From Neckera pumila (lineage: Eukaryota; Streptophyta; Bryopsida; Hypnales; Neckeraceae), in contig OZ018416.1 in assembly GCA_963969595.1 (NCBI GenBank), positions 7,518,065 through 7,582,064 on the forward strand: a stretch of DNA of 64,000 nt, given 5' to 3'. Positions 16,828 to 28,563 of this stretch are shown in pieces. The notes beneath the pieces were generated by a model. That model was not told the origin of the DNA. It was given only the letters and a program-made list of their open reading frames with translations, and made no database searches. How positions within the stretch are numbered: position 1 is the stretch's first letter; every line of letters begins with the position of its first letter. The translations under genes and the position numbers were made by a program.

Positions 16828-17687
16828 TGAATTTATAGTTTAGCTAATGACAAAGCCTACAGTTGAATTTTGAATTTTTTATTCTATACAAATGAAACAA
16901 AATTGGATTCTGATTTTTAAAGCTAAAATATCTGTATTTTACATAAATACCAATTTTGCTATAGAAAAATTTGTAAATAAGGCTAGGCTATTAGTAGTTG
17001 GCAATTCTATTTTCCTATTTATGCAATGAAGTTCTGTTTCATTTGTTTTAAAAATAAATAAAAATTTGTGAATGAGATACTATTCAGGAACTGAAGTTAT
17101 AGGTTTTGAATGTATGATGTTTGTGGTGATGACAAGAAAATTTTGTCAAGCTCAACAAACTTGATACGGGGACAAAAGTATTGTTTTGCATCCAATATGA
17201 TAGTTGATGTACATATTTGAGCAAATACATCTCAAAATTTATGAAATTTATGAAACTTCCAAGGTCGGTGATGATGAAATATTTTTCAATATTTTTTTCT
17301 TGAAAGGCAAATGGAATTGGCATGTAACCCAAATTGTTTCATATCTAGAATTAAATATGAATTTCTAGACGTAGAAGCACTAAGGAATTAAAAAGACCCC
17401 TAATTGTAAGTAGTGTAAAAAAATTAAACTAATATAGCATATGATATATTCACTGCAATTGGGAATTACAATTAACATATGTCCTTCCTTTACTGAACCA
17501 TATTAAAAAATTACATATGATAGGATGCAAAATAAATAGTAGACAAAAAATTATACCTCCTGTGAAATACTTAGTGTTTGCACTTATATCCTTTTTTTTT
17601 TCAAGGACTGTAGCCCCCAAGCACCAAAGACTTTTGTATAAATGAGTCCCTAGAGTCGAATAGTTGGTTGCTGTAATTTATTTATAG
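16828..17687. other. AT-rich spacer, nothing recognised
   Basis: No gene or bounded repeat recognised. The 82-codon minus-strand frame at 17084-17332 has no recognisable family and AT-rich codon use. Confidence 0.4.
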
Positions 17688-18434
17688 TGGCTCTAAAAAT
17701 ATTTTGTACACTTAAAAACATTGCCATACCTAATTGAAGAATTAAATATTTTAATCAAAATTTGGATATGTTGTGGTACAAGTAAGACACTTGCCTGAAA
17801 TAATTTAAAATTTTTTTATGAATACTTTTTGATTTTTTACTAATTTAATCAAACTTATTAATGAACTTCTTTTAATGCAAGTAACTGTTGTTCAAAGATT
17901 CTTCAAATAAGTAGAATGAGAGTTCTTCTTAGAAGTTTCTTGTAATAATTTTTAAAGTTAAAATTTGTTTTTGAGTGAAATATAACTAACTAAAATATGA
18001 TTTTAAATTTTTACTTATTCAAGAATTTACTCCAAAAATCTCCAAAAACCACGGAAAAATTAAAAAGTGTAATAAATGTTTTTATATTACTTTTCATGAC
18101 TTTCTGGAGATTTTTGGAGTGAAATATAAGACATGTAAAAATATGGAATCATGCTTCAGTCAATAATCTTAATATGGAGTCATATTTTTAAAGTTTGAGG
18201 AATTCTTACCTTAAAAATTCGAAGTAAGAATTCTCATTCTACTTACTAAAGAATCTTGAAGAAAAATTTACTTAGATAAAAAGTTTATTTTCACTAATAA
18301 GTTTGATTAGATTATAAAAAGGCTAAAAGATGAATTGTGTGTTACTTATACTACAACATGTCTAAAATTTGTTGGAAAAAATTAATTTTTAGTTATGGCA
18401 ATTTTTGAAGTGTATGAATATTTATGAGAGCCAT
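17688..18434. repeat. Long foldback element (~350 bp imperfect arms)
   Basis: An extended imperfect inverted repeat with its dyad near 18070-18080. Paired words run from outside inwards: GTGGCTCT (17688) with AGAGCCAT (18427); TTGCCATACC with ATGGCAA; ATGTTGTGGTACAAGTAA with TTACTTATACTACAACAT; AATCAAACTTATTA with TAATAAGTTTGATTA; AAGTAGAATGAGAGTTCTT with AAGAATTCTCATTCTACTT; CTCCAAAAATCTCCA with TGGAGATTTTTGGAG. A transcript would fold into a very long hairpin. It may be a foldback MITE or a small-RNA source. No protein is encoded. Confidence 0.7.
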
Positions 18435-19005
18435 TGCAGTTTCTATTTTTTATATTTATTTCATGTGCCAATTGGTTTGAATATTCCTTAATATTGTATT
18501 CACTTGTTTATTCATTGCTTTTTGAATCATATTGATACACCAGTTCCAAAACCTTAGGTCCCAAAGCATTTTCAAAGTCAGATACTATTTAAGATTGTCA
18601 TTTTTGTTGCAAAGAGCAAAAAGACTCAAAAATAGGATCTACATTAGACTAGTATAAGAATCAAGATAATAAATTTCACATAGCACAAATTCAAATAGAA
18701 TGAATCAAATCTTTCCATACTGTAAAAAATACAATATTAGAAGAAAAAAAACTTTCAAACTTTCCTTTAAAGATTTTGTAGATTTCTTTTCTATCCAACG
18801 AGTCATTTCTAGACTAATTGTGGTATAACTTTCATTCCCATACACCAAATGAAATGAAAATTACTTTTCCAAAAATCTATTATCACATTTTCTACATGTA
18901 TCTTATAAAGAAGTTTTTAAAAATTTCACTAAAAATTGAGCTTATTGGATCTTGCACAAAATTTTTTTTTGTCCCTCGAGAAAATAGTGGGCCTCTAGGG
19001 ATTAA
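18435..19005. repeat. Probable decayed TTAA element (right end visible)
   Basis: Ends with GGGCCTCTAGGGATTAA, TTAA at 19002-19005, like the right ends of subfamily 2. The left boundary cannot be placed. No gene was seen. Confidence 0.35.
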
Positions 19006-19189
19006 AACGAAGACATTTTTTCTTTTGTGATCCTTCAAGATCACTTGGATCTAAGGACAATATAATTATCTTGAAAATTGACACTCATAATTAACTTTTT
19101 AGTGTCTCTTTACTATCAAAAGTAAGAGCAGATCTAGATGCATCTTATTAAGTAAATGAACATTGTTTCCATTCTTAATTTGCCTAATA

Positions 19190-19875
19190 TTTGGTTTAGA
19201 GCTCACATGCAAGACAAAGGTGTATCTCACGTACTTGAAATGCAAATATCTTGCAATAGAAATGGCAAGATCCTAAAGTTACATATGCAAAAAAAACAAA
19301 AATTGTAAAAAAAATTCACATTGTAAAAGAAATGGTAGTTTTTAGTGCTTTGAATAGAAAATAGGCCTTTGTCTTTTACATTTTAAGTTTACTTTATGAA
19401 ACAATCTGACTATTGCAACTATTAAGTTTCAATTCCATCTTTGAGCTATTTTCAATGTATTTTTTCATTCAATCTTCAACCTATTTCTATTTAACAATCT
19501 TTTAAGGGGTGAAAATTAAATGTATTTGTTATGGAATTTTTGTCCTACAATCTTGATTGAAATCTAAAATATACAAAACTAGGAATTCAAAATAAATAGT
19601 ACAAAAATTGTAAGTTAAAAAAATTCAAAGGCAAAAAATATAGTCAAACCACTTGCAAAAATGTCATTTTCTTTACTTGAAATGCAAATACCTTTAAATC
19701 TATTGAGTCAAAGTGTCTAAAATTTCATTCACATATTTTCGTAATAGTCTAGTGCAAGATCCTACGGTGATACATGGAAAAAAATAATTTTTAACATTTT
19801 TGCTTTCTATAATAGAAACTAGTGTAGCCCTGGTTTCAAGTGTCTTTTGATGAAAAAAAGCCTCGAGACTTCAAA
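19190..19875 (+). repeat. Remnants of the conserved 3' half of TTAA elements
   Basis: Two successive stretches (about 19190-19390 and 19500-19875) carry the subterminal words CTTGAAATGCAAATATCTTG and AAGATCCTA, followed by an A-rich string and AAAAAAGCCTCGAGACTT. This is the order seen in copies D, E and F. The ends are lost. They are likely nested or truncated old copies. Confidence 0.45.
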
Positions 19876-20048
19876 GGTAACCTTCCTTGCAACACCCCAA
19901 TGTTTCCACCCTCCATATTATCACAATCTGTGCAACTCTATAAGTCCATAACCAGTAATCACAACCTGCGCCGACTCGAGGGAAATGTGGGTTTGAGTTT
20001 TTCTGATGCTTGGTAGAGATGTTTGTGCGAGAGTGTCCATTGTGAGCG

Positions 20049-23000
20049 ATGGCGGCCATGGAGTCGTTGCGTCTCGCTCTCACTCCCTTCCCTGCTCTCG
20101 TCGCCTCTGCACGTAAGTATTGGCTCCTCTTGCATCCTCTGTTCTCTGCAATAACTGTGAACTTGGCTTATTTCGTATTTGGCTCCACCACTGGCTCTCT
20201 CCGTTGCTACATTTGTGCATCTTAGTTTCGTTTTCATTTTGCTGGTGCGAAATTTGAAAAAAAGTCCGTCTTGGTTCGGATGGCAGCACCTTCACGGATT
20301 GATCGTCAGCTGCGGGAGGTCGCCGCTGCTCTTGCTGCCCTGCTTTCGTCCCAGGCACAGGTACACGCAAACCTTTCAAATTTCATACTCTCTATGAGCG
20401 CAATTCTATAAGAATAGCATTAAAATCGTGGGAACAAACATTTTGAATTCAACATTCCTTGAATTTGCAGTAACGCGACCTCCGATATGCAATTCAAAAA
20501 ATGATAATATGGAGGGAATTAGCTCTAACAATAGGGAGGGTTCAGGTTTTAGAGGTTAGGGTTTAAAGGGGAGAGTTTCATGAACACTCTGTAATGCCAC
20601 ATATTCATGTGACACAATATCCTTAATTCTCCATATTATCACAGAATTGGGTCTTCCTGAGGTAGTGCTATTAGAGAGTCTTAAGTATATTTTTTTTTGT
20701 TCTTGATTTCTTGTTAATCCAGTAACATTGAAGACTGGGAAGAAACTCGTGCAGCTAAGCAGACTACTGATTTGGGTGAGTTGGGTTGACGCAGGAGACA
20801 GATGAGATGCTACCGGAACAGCAGGCTGCGCAGGAAGATGCTGTTCATCTTTTGCTTGATACCTTTTGCCGAGCGCATGTAGAAGGTCGATCCTCCTAAC
20901 TCTTTTATAAATTGCTTTGCAATACTGCGAGGTAGAACCCATTCCCGTGTCTTTTTATAGTGCAACTACGACGATTCGAGAGGTTCTGGACCTGATTTCA
21001 TAGTGGAGCTACAATGTAGGTTTACCTTATTTTCATATTAAGGACTAAGGCTTAGTTTTTGAGGAGCAACACAAATTGCTCCTATGATCCTATGACCAAC
21101 ATTTCTCATTTTCCTGTAGATTGTAGCTTGTGTTGATGCAATTGGCCTCCTCCGCATTGAGTAGATCCTCTCACGGATGTGCCTGTTTATTGCAGATCAT
21201 ATGTCAGACCATATGAAGCTGGGGTCCTGGCGTTTGCCCTATGTAGCTATGCTACACAGTCACACTTCCTTGCATTTGCCCCTGATAAAGCAATTGGAAC
21301 TGTTGCTGCACTCTGGCGCTTCTTTGAGCCCTGTCCAATGCTCTGCGCTCTGCACTTTCATGTTGTTCATGAACCCCTATCAAATTCTTCCAAGGGACCA
21401 AGTGCCAGAAGATCAAGCAGGTCACTTTGATGGTCCTTTAAAAGACGTAGCGTTTGAAATGCAAAGTGACAAAAAGAATGTGGATGAGAGGTCTCAATTG
21501 AAGGAGAACCAAAATGAAAATTTCCATGTCCGAGCATTGTTTGAGTGGCGTTGGGAGGCTTGCTTCAGAGCCCAGCGTTCAGAAGTTTTTTACAAAGATG
21601 GACATTTGAATAGCCAGGTGCAAGGTGAAACGCTGGAATTGGAGTCAACGAAAGGCCAATTGAGAGGACTTGGCAATCACTGGATGGAACAATTCTGCGA
21701 CGCATTTCTCATGGACAGTGAGACGAACATTCTCTGGGCTACTCGTTTTGCAGCAAGCTACCTGCGAAACATGGCAGTGTACTGGGAACATATTCTTTTC
21801 AACAAGGGCTGCCGAGAGACTTGGCTGCTTACTGACTTGGCGCGTCAGCTCAAGAACATCACCTTGGTCGGTCCCATCTTTGGTTTGTACATGTCTTCAA
21901 CTTTGAAAAGTAGAAAGCTTGCTGCAATTTGTCACCTTGATTCTCCTACTTCTTATAATGGACAGGACACCCCTTTTAATCTTTTTCACTCTTCCATCAT
22001 GCTATCAGCCGTGTTTTCAATACAGCTAGACCGTTTCAGGAACTTTTAGACACCATCATGAAGAGAATCCCTACTTTCACAAGGATCACATGGAGGTCTC
22101 TTTATGATAAATAGGGAGGCCTTTGTTTGGTCACTATGGTCATAAGGAGACCTCCTTATGAATCATATGGAAGATTTATTTTCTGATATTCTCTAAAGCT
22201 CTTGAACTGTCTAATTTTGCCAAATACTTTGTTTATTTCTTTGGCAGTGTGCTAGCATTCACATAAATTTTGGAGAACCTTTATTTTTCTTAGATGGCCG
22301 TTCTATTTTGCGATGGGCAATGGTGTTAAGTTCCGGGAGAAACGTACTTATTGATATTATCTTGGCGTGATATTTCTTCGTGCAGTGGCATTCGTCCCTC
22401 AAAATATGGTGATCTTTCTCATCTGGCTTCAGCAACGGCTAGACTTTGCCTCTCACTTCGGCGAGTTAGCGGAGTTTACAAGCCTAAAGAAATCCTTCGT
22501 CCTTTGTGAGACAGTCCTAGCCAGTCCTTTGGGGGTTCTGTTGCGGTCTACCAAAGTCTCCTTGCCTTTGCCCAAGTTTTTCGAACTGGAACTTAAAACA
22601 GGTTGGAAGGAGTGGCTCTTGAGCAAGAGTTGCCACCTATTTCTGCGGTATGTTGTTTGGGGCGGTGCTAGCCCTCTAGGTCCCGATGGTTGCAGCTTGG
22701 GACTGCTGTGGAAGGATTATGGTGGTGACAGAGCACGTGCTTGCACTTCTTTAGCAGGGCTTTTTCTTTGCAAACAAGAGATAGAGTCTCGACAACTATT
22801 GGATGCTCAAAGCAACCATGAGCTGCCGAAGAATTCATGGTCTGGAACAAAGAAGCAGTGCGTTCGTGCAGATCCTTCTATCTTACAGACCTTGCCTCAG
22901 ATGCTATGGCTTAAGGAGTGCGAAGCAAGCCCTGCTGAGGTGTTCATACTACAGATAATTGTAGAGCTTTCTTCCAATCTTGACCTGCAATGTGGACCTT

Positions 23001-25308
23001 GGTTCTTGGAGGTACTTTTTACTGTAACACATTGTCCATAACATACGATCATTATAGTGTTTTCTGTTTTTGTATTTCAATTTCAAATAAGATCAAGGGC
23101 AGACTATGTAGTTCGTGGTCTCAAGGGAGTGGAATCTGATCTAGGTCCTTCTGTGTGGATCAACGCATCAAGAGAAAGCCTTGCATTTTTGGTACCTCAT
23201 TTCCATTCAATACTCAAGTAGTTCAATCATCCATGGCGAATGAAGAGTCTTGGGTGCCATACGACTATGGGATTTTCTTACAGTTTGTTTGTAACACTCA
23301 TTGTTGGGTGTTTTCTTTGGCAGGCAGCATTTGACTGTCTTAATAATCAAGCGAGACTGGAGAATGCAGTACTCATGCACAGTGAAACGTGTGCTTATAC
23401 ACATATGTGCAAGAGCAGGGATTATAATTCAGGAGTTTGCAGTGCTCATAGGTTAAAGAGTTGCATAGCTGCTCTACCGCCTTCGCATAGTATTTCATAC
23501 GAAAGGTGAAAGTCATAAATTCGTTTTGGCATTGAAATTTCAGTTCCTTGGTCACATTTTGCCCCATTTTGACTTCCTAGGTCTCAGTGGAAAAGTAGCC
23601 GTGGATCGCCTCTCTGTTTGAATTTACGAATGTTATGGCTGCCAGTATATCCACCATTCAAAGGACCCATATCTCAAGCTTTCTTGTTTTGTTGAAGATT
23701 GTACAAGGTGGATAAGGTCTTCAAGTTTTGCTGGCTAGGGGATGGACCCTTCTCAATCGATTTTGCTATTCAACTTCTTTCATATTTCCAGATTACTCAA
23801 ACGAGTGGTACTTTTCTCAAGGTGGGCAGAAAGTTCCCTTCAAATCAGGGTTACCTGATTACTTTAAAGAAAAGAATTAAGGTTTTGTCTTTACAGTTAC
23901 GATGAGGTTGTTTGTGACTCTCCTTTGTTGTTTTTCGTGCTGCTCTTTGATTTGTTCTCATCAGTACCTCACTTCGTGTTAATGATCGTTGTTTTGTTGT
24001 GTATATCTTTGGTTTCCCTCATTTCGTCCATTCTGATGTCTATGTGTTGCAGGCAGAAAACCAATGGAGCACATTACTACTGGCAACCTGGGTGCGCTTT
24101 TTTAATATTGTTGGAGCACCAATTTTGAGTCTACATCATATGGTTGGTGACTTGGATCTTGGATCGATTTTGGCACATCTGCATACCTCTCAACAGGCCC
24201 TTACATCTAGCACGTACGTTCTATTTTTCATGGTGGTTTTGTTTCTGTTTTAAATCGGGTACTTCCTGAAATTTCCTCTCAGAAAATGATGGATTCCACA
24301 TAAATTTTCAATGTGGAGGCTTCAACAATTAACCCCTAAAGAACCTCTAGTAAGCTGAAACTTGAAAGTCCATTTTGGAAGCTAACTGTCAAACATATTT
24401 CGGTAACTTTGAATTACTAAAATGAGCCAGACGTAACAAAGACTGTGATTTACTAATCTTTTTGAAACGTATTGTTGAATGTTGGCAGCAAAGATGTTAG
24501 ACCAGACATCCACAGATTCAGAGTAGCTGCAAAGGCCATGCCACAACTGGCAGCTGTCACTCTGATAGAATCTTTGTTCACCTCCTCCTTCACCAGTTTA
24601 TCACTCAGAGAAGGTTTCTTGGCAAAGCTTGCAACAGAAGCGTCTCCACACCAGCATGAAGTCTCAGCCAGAGTTCTGGACAGTTTAAGAAGGGTAATAA
24701 CGGAAGAACGACCTGGATCACGGATGGAGAGCCACCACAAGACTGTTCCTGAAGATGATGCACTATTCCTCAAATTCCTCATGTTAAACCTTGTCGATTT
24801 ATTGTCAATGGCTGCCATTACTTCCCCTCACTTGATCCTCCAAAAGTGGACTGCGTTTGAGTACAAACGGAAGTGGTTGTCCACATCAAAAGCTTCAACC
24901 CTATTATCATTGGCATCCATAGAATTGGAGCTTGATGAGCGAATTGGGAAACCGCAGAGGAGCATGTGGGACATTCTGCTGGAGTGGGTAATCACTTTGA
25001 TCACTCTATGTCCAGACTCCGTCATCGGTCATCTTCATGGGGAGGTTTTGGTTGAATCTTCAGGAGTTGGTCCGAAAGCACTCGCTTTAATTCTTGTTTC
25101 CTCAGCTTTGCCCCAAGAGACAGTCTTGTATCTGCAACAGTCGGTCTCCACAAGTTGGAGCTTCCTCTTATCACAGATGCGAATAGGATTGGAGAATGGG
25201 TTTCGTCAGGTGTTCCTTGGGGATAGAAAATCTATGAGCTCCACACTGAAGGCGGAAATGGACGCCTACTTGCTTCAGTTGCAAGATATTGTCCAGAAGA
25301 CCTTGTAA
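20049..25308 (+). CDS. Unidentified large helical (HEAT/ARM-like) protein, multi-exon
   Basis: I do not recognise the family. Exons inferred from frame and splice sites: 20049-20112, 20287-20360, 20795-20885, 21196-21882, 22386-23011, about 23092-23191, 23324-23388, 23581-23631, 23698-23821, 24053-24213 and 24489-25308, about 950 codons. Phases join at every border except exon 5 to 6, whose junction I could not resolve; the intron at 23632-23697 is unusually short. The protein is Leu-rich and looks all-helical (for example LPLIKQLELLLHSG and PQLAAVTLIESLFTSSFTSL), without a signal peptide, clear membrane span or catalytic motif. The start MAAMESLRLALTPFPALVAS is the first ATG of the open frame. 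A HEAT-type scaffold is the best description; an Ipi1/TEX10-like role is only a weak guess. It converges on the diphosphatase gene. Confidence 0.7.
24300..24440. other. Intron segment with a TTAA-type end
   Basis: Within the last intron of the unidentified gene, TTAACCCCTAAAGAACC at about 24330 matches the left end of the TTAA elements, but no matching right end or interior is visible. It is either a terminal fragment or a coincidence. Confidence 0.3.
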
Positions 25309-26070
25309 TACGTAACTATTCTATAGCCCTAGTAAGCTTGCACCTTTATTATGAAATTCGAATGGGTTTCTAAGCGTTATTAAGCGTTATCAGTTTTTTC
25401 TTCTTTTCCTTTTTAGTTCCCATTGTCTCTTTGCTGTGTTACTGATGCAAACTTCAACTAAACATGTGATGGAATTTGGAAGCAATTGGCCTCTAAAAAT
25501 GTTATGTAAACTTCTGCTCGCTAAATTTTGTGATTCTTATTTTATATAGCAACGACTTTCACTCACTTTGCACACTAGGCAAACACTTGGGTACAGTAGT
25601 CTTCAAACAATGCTCAAACAAAGATTTCAGTATAATTCTTGAAGACTCGTGTTTAGAGTGCACTAAAACGTAGAGCACCATTGGCGGAGTTTCCAAAGCC
25701 AAGCAGCGAGATGAACTTACTAAGTGCCACCACACAGCACAGCACAGCACAGCACAACACAACACAAAAACTCAAATAGTCACGACAGAAGGCAAAAAGC
25801 ATGAAGTCACCAAACCAGTGTCACTCTGGATTGACAAATACAAGCACAATTTTAAATAGCTTCCTGTGAGCTCCCAATGTGGAGAGATTCACAGATACAA
25901 GCGCAATCTGAAACACAACTGTCTGTGAGCTCCCAATGTGGAGATGCAGCAGGAACACTCTACCTGATATCTTACAACTCTGATTCTCGCCAGACAATCA
26001 ATAAAAGAATGGAATGGCAGATGCAAAGAAACGGCTAAGAAACCATGTCTGACAGATGCAAAGGAGGAAG
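25309..26070. other. Convergent intergenic region with short repeats
   Basis: Shared 3' region between two convergent genes. It holds an (AGCAC)n/(AACAC)n microsatellite at about 25733-25767. A direct repeat of TGTGAGCTCCCAATGTGGAG occurs at about 25865 and 25924, 59 bp apart. Polyadenylation sites for both genes presumably lie here. Confidence 0.55.
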
Positions 26071-27066
26071 CTAGAACACCATATCTGCAGAAGCCATGCG
26101 ATCCGTGCCGCAGAGGCAAAGCCGATCAGGGTAAACGTCGACATAGCCATACGCATCACTCCCCGGCGGACACTCCAACACAGCTTCCAACACATGATGA
26201 TGCACGCCGTGCTTGTCCACCGAATGTCCACCTTCGTGCGCATGCCCCCCAATGCAAGCCACCACACAAGTAAATTTGTGCACAACCGCCATCACCTCGT
26301 CGTAGTTCCACAGCAAAGTCGAAGGAAACGTCGCACCAGGATCTAACGGAAGGTGACAACAGAGCACCACATTCTGATTCTTATTTGTAGCTTCCTGTAA
26401 CGACCGCTCCAACCATTGAAGCTGCTCCTCGCCAACTCCGCCGTTGAATTTCACGAACCGCCGCTCCACGCCCTCCAAACCCTCGGGGGAGTTTTTCTCC
26501 TTATTCGGGTTTCGTGTGTTGAGAATTTCATTCGCGGTCTTTGTGTGCGGGTGATCTTCCGGCCAGCCGAGTGCGCTTACATCGTAGCCGTCCAATACAA
26601 CGAAGAGGAATCGAGGATGCGGACTGAAGGAGTAATAGGATTGTTGAAGCTCTTTGGAAGTCGGGATGTTGAGAATTGAGTTGAGGTCTTCCCGGGGGAG
26701 GTTGTAGAGACAGTGGTTGCCGATCATGTGGTAGACGTTGCCGTTTCTGAAATTGGCGAACTCGTCTGTGACTGTGGTGAAAGCGGCGCGGGAATGCTCT
26801 TTCGGGCAGTAGCCGTCGATGATGTCGCCGAAGTGGATGGCGAACAAGAGATCGCCCTTGGAGTTCCAGAATTGCACGGCGCGTTGTAAACCCAGAAGCG
26901 CGTGGCGGTAATACCGAGGCACGCCTAGGAAGGATTTGCCGTCGTCGATGTCGGCGTACTGGATGTCGGTGATCACGCCGAAGGAGAAGAGAGGCTTTTC
27001 GGTGTTCTTCGGCTTCAACGCCATCGCCGCCATCGGAGCAGCGAGAGAAGATTCTTCATTCGCCAT
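26071..27066 (-). CDS. ADPRM: Mn-dependent ADP-ribose/CDP-alcohol diphosphatase (metallophosphatase)
   Basis: Calcineurin-like metallophosphoesterase that hydrolyses ADP-ribose and CDP-alcohols such as CDP-choline at the diphosphate, with Mn2+. It is 331 residues from the chosen ATG (human ADPRM has 342). Family motifs in order: DIQYADIDDG (34-43, with the family's Q in place of H in DxH), HFGDIIDGY (78-86), MIGNHCLYN (114-122), NSPEGL and FVKFNGG in the middle, CCHLPLDPG, and GGHAHEGG (273-280). No intron is needed in this stretch. The frame stays open upstream of the ATG to 27222 without another ATG. The extra residues are Ser/Thr/Arg-rich and resemble an organelle transit peptide, so an upstream exon may supply a longer N-terminus. 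Confidence 0.92.
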   Translation of the reverse strand: MANEESSLAAPMAAMALKPKNTEKPLFSFGVITDIQYADIDDGKSFLGVPRYYRHALLGLQRAVQFWNSKGDLLFAIHFGDIIDGYCPKEHSRAAFTTVTDEFANFRNGNVYHMIGNHCLYNLPREDLNSILNIPTSKELQQSYYSFSPHPRFLFVVLDGYDVSALGWPEDHPHTKTANEILNTRNPNKEKNSPEGLEGVERRFVKFNGGVGEEQLQWLERSLQEATNKNQNVVLCCHLPLDPGATFPSTLLWNYDEVMAVVHKFTCVVACIGGHAHEGGHSVDKHGVHHHVLEAVLECPPGSDAYGYVDVYPDRLCLCGTDRMASADMVF

Positions 27067-27847
27067 GGCTGGAACACCAGGGTGCCCGCGAGGGGAAGAA
27101 CTAGTCGCGGCACATCTGAGCGTGGAAACCCTAAGCAAAGGAGACAGAGGAGTCTGAATTGCAGGTCGGGATGCAGAGGTGGTGGTGGAGCTCCAATGTG
27201 GAAGCGCAATCTGTTGCCCCAAAATTCACAAAGAAACGTAACATTAGAAAATCCAACACGGGAAAATCATAGGCAACAAGCAAAACTGAGTTCGACAATC
27301 ACAAAACGTACCCGATCAAAAACAGAGTATAATACGAAATGAGAGCAACACAGAGTCCGTTGACACCAATGAAGCAAAGGAATCTAGAGCTGACAGAATC
27401 CCGAATCGCATACCATTGCAGAAACCTCGGGCGCACCAAGTGTCAATTGCACCCCTACTGAAACTCTGCAACTGGGACCCAGCCGTTCTTCCGAAAAGAA
27501 ATTAGAAATAAATTAGGGTGTTTAAGCGAGAATTTTGCAACTTCGAAAGGGACAGTCTACGGTACACTATGTCTATGTGCTGGAAAACTGAGTAAACGAG
27601 AATCACAAAATCAGCTCTCGACCTAAAAAGGGCATGGAATTAAGGGTTGTGTTGTTCGATACTCATTCGACCACTTTCGTTATGTTTGTGATTTCGTGAT
27701 GACTGACTTTGCCATGACTGAGCCTTCCTTGTACACTGGTACATCTAACGACGTCTCCATTCATGATTGTGTCCTCTGTTCAGGACTCTTTTTGGTCCGG
27801 TACACTACTTTCTGATGTAGTGAAAGAAGCTTTCATTTTAGTTTCTC
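27067..27847 (-). promoter_or_regulatory. 5' region of the diphosphatase gene
   Basis: Presumed leader and promoter. On the minus strand an ATG directly followed by GTATGC lies at 27416-27412. Joining it to an acceptor before 27211 would put ATG in frame with the open stretch upstream of 27066. I see no other gene here. Confidence 0.35.
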
Positions 27848-28147
27848 TTAGTTCGATTGGTATTCTCCTGGCCGGTGAGTGCTGGTCGGATTCATCATCG
27901 GGCTAAGTTGCTGTAATCTTTCTTCGATGTACGTGAGAAGTTGCGCAGTTACGTCGAGAGCAGCAAAATCGCCGACGATCTGCATTGGAAGTAGATTCCT
28001 GTGCTTTGTGCTTTTGCAGAGGCACTTGCTGTGATGGTCAGGATGCTTGGTGCTAAAGTTACGGCAGATCTCGCTAACGCGCTCTGATCCTTGTGCCCGA
28101 GTTAGGTTACGAGAGGTCGACTCTTGTTTGGAAGATTTTTTTGCCAT
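27848..28147 (-). CDS. Hypothetical small basic protein (99 aa)
   Basis: A single open frame starting MAKKSSKQESTSRNLTRAQ. It is Lys/Arg/Ser-rich at the N-terminus, His/Cys-containing in the middle (HPDHHSKCLCKSTKH), with a C-terminal amphipathic helix-like stretch (ALDVTAQLLTYIEERLQQL). I do not recognise a family. It lies head-to-head with SCYL2, about 400 bp away, and on the same strand upstream of the diphosphatase. The base composition resembles neighbouring coding DNA, but the frame could be a chance one or an exon of a larger gene. Confidence 0.35.
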   Translation of the reverse strand: MAKKSSKQESTSRNLTRAQGSERVSEICRNFSTKHPDHHSKCLCKSTKHRNLLPMQIVGDFAALDVTAQLLTYIEERLQQLSPMMNPTSTHRPGEYQSN

Positions 28148-28218
28148 TCTGGGTTTGAGAGTGGTGTGCGAATTCTCGACGAGTTGCCTTTCTGTTGGTG
28201 GGTAGGATTCGGATCGCC

Positions 28219-28563
28219 TAGATTACGAGGACTGTGGTTGATTTCGTCCGTCCTCACCGTAGTTTGTGTTTTTTCTGGGTTTGTTTGATAGAGAAGTTTG
28301 ACAAACCCTACTTTAGCTCATCTTGAGATTTGAGTTCCGAAATTGAAATTGAATATCTTGTGCGACAATCCTGGGATTTCCAAACATGTCGCTCAACATG
28401 ACGAGGACTGTGGTTTGATTTCGTCCTTCGGCACCCTATCTTTTTGATAGGTTTTTTTTCGCGATAAAAAAGTTTGGCAAACCCTACTTTAGCTCGTTCT
28501 AGAGATTTGAATTCCGTAATCGAGTAGCGTCTGCGTCGATTTGCAAAGATGTCGCTCAACATG
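28219..28563 (+). repeat. Tandem duplication of the SCYL2 leader and start codon region
   Basis: Two diverged copies offset by about 163-177 bp share GAGGACTGTGG and GATTTCGTCC, AAACCCTACTTTAGCTC, GAGATTTGA-TTCCG and finally ATGTCGCTCAACATG. The second copy carries the real SCYL2 start (28549); the first carries the same start motif at 28386. The duplication therefore includes leader and first codons. Confidence 0.75.
28386..28418 (+). other. Upstream ORF in SCYL2 leader (10 codons)
   Basis: ATG TCG CTC AAC ATG encodes the same MSLNM as the SCYL2 N-terminus, then diverges (TRTVV) and stops at 28416-28418. If the transcript starts upstream of it, ribosomes would meet this decoy first, 130 bases before the true start. 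A translational effect is inference; the transcription start is unknown. Confidence 0.55.
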
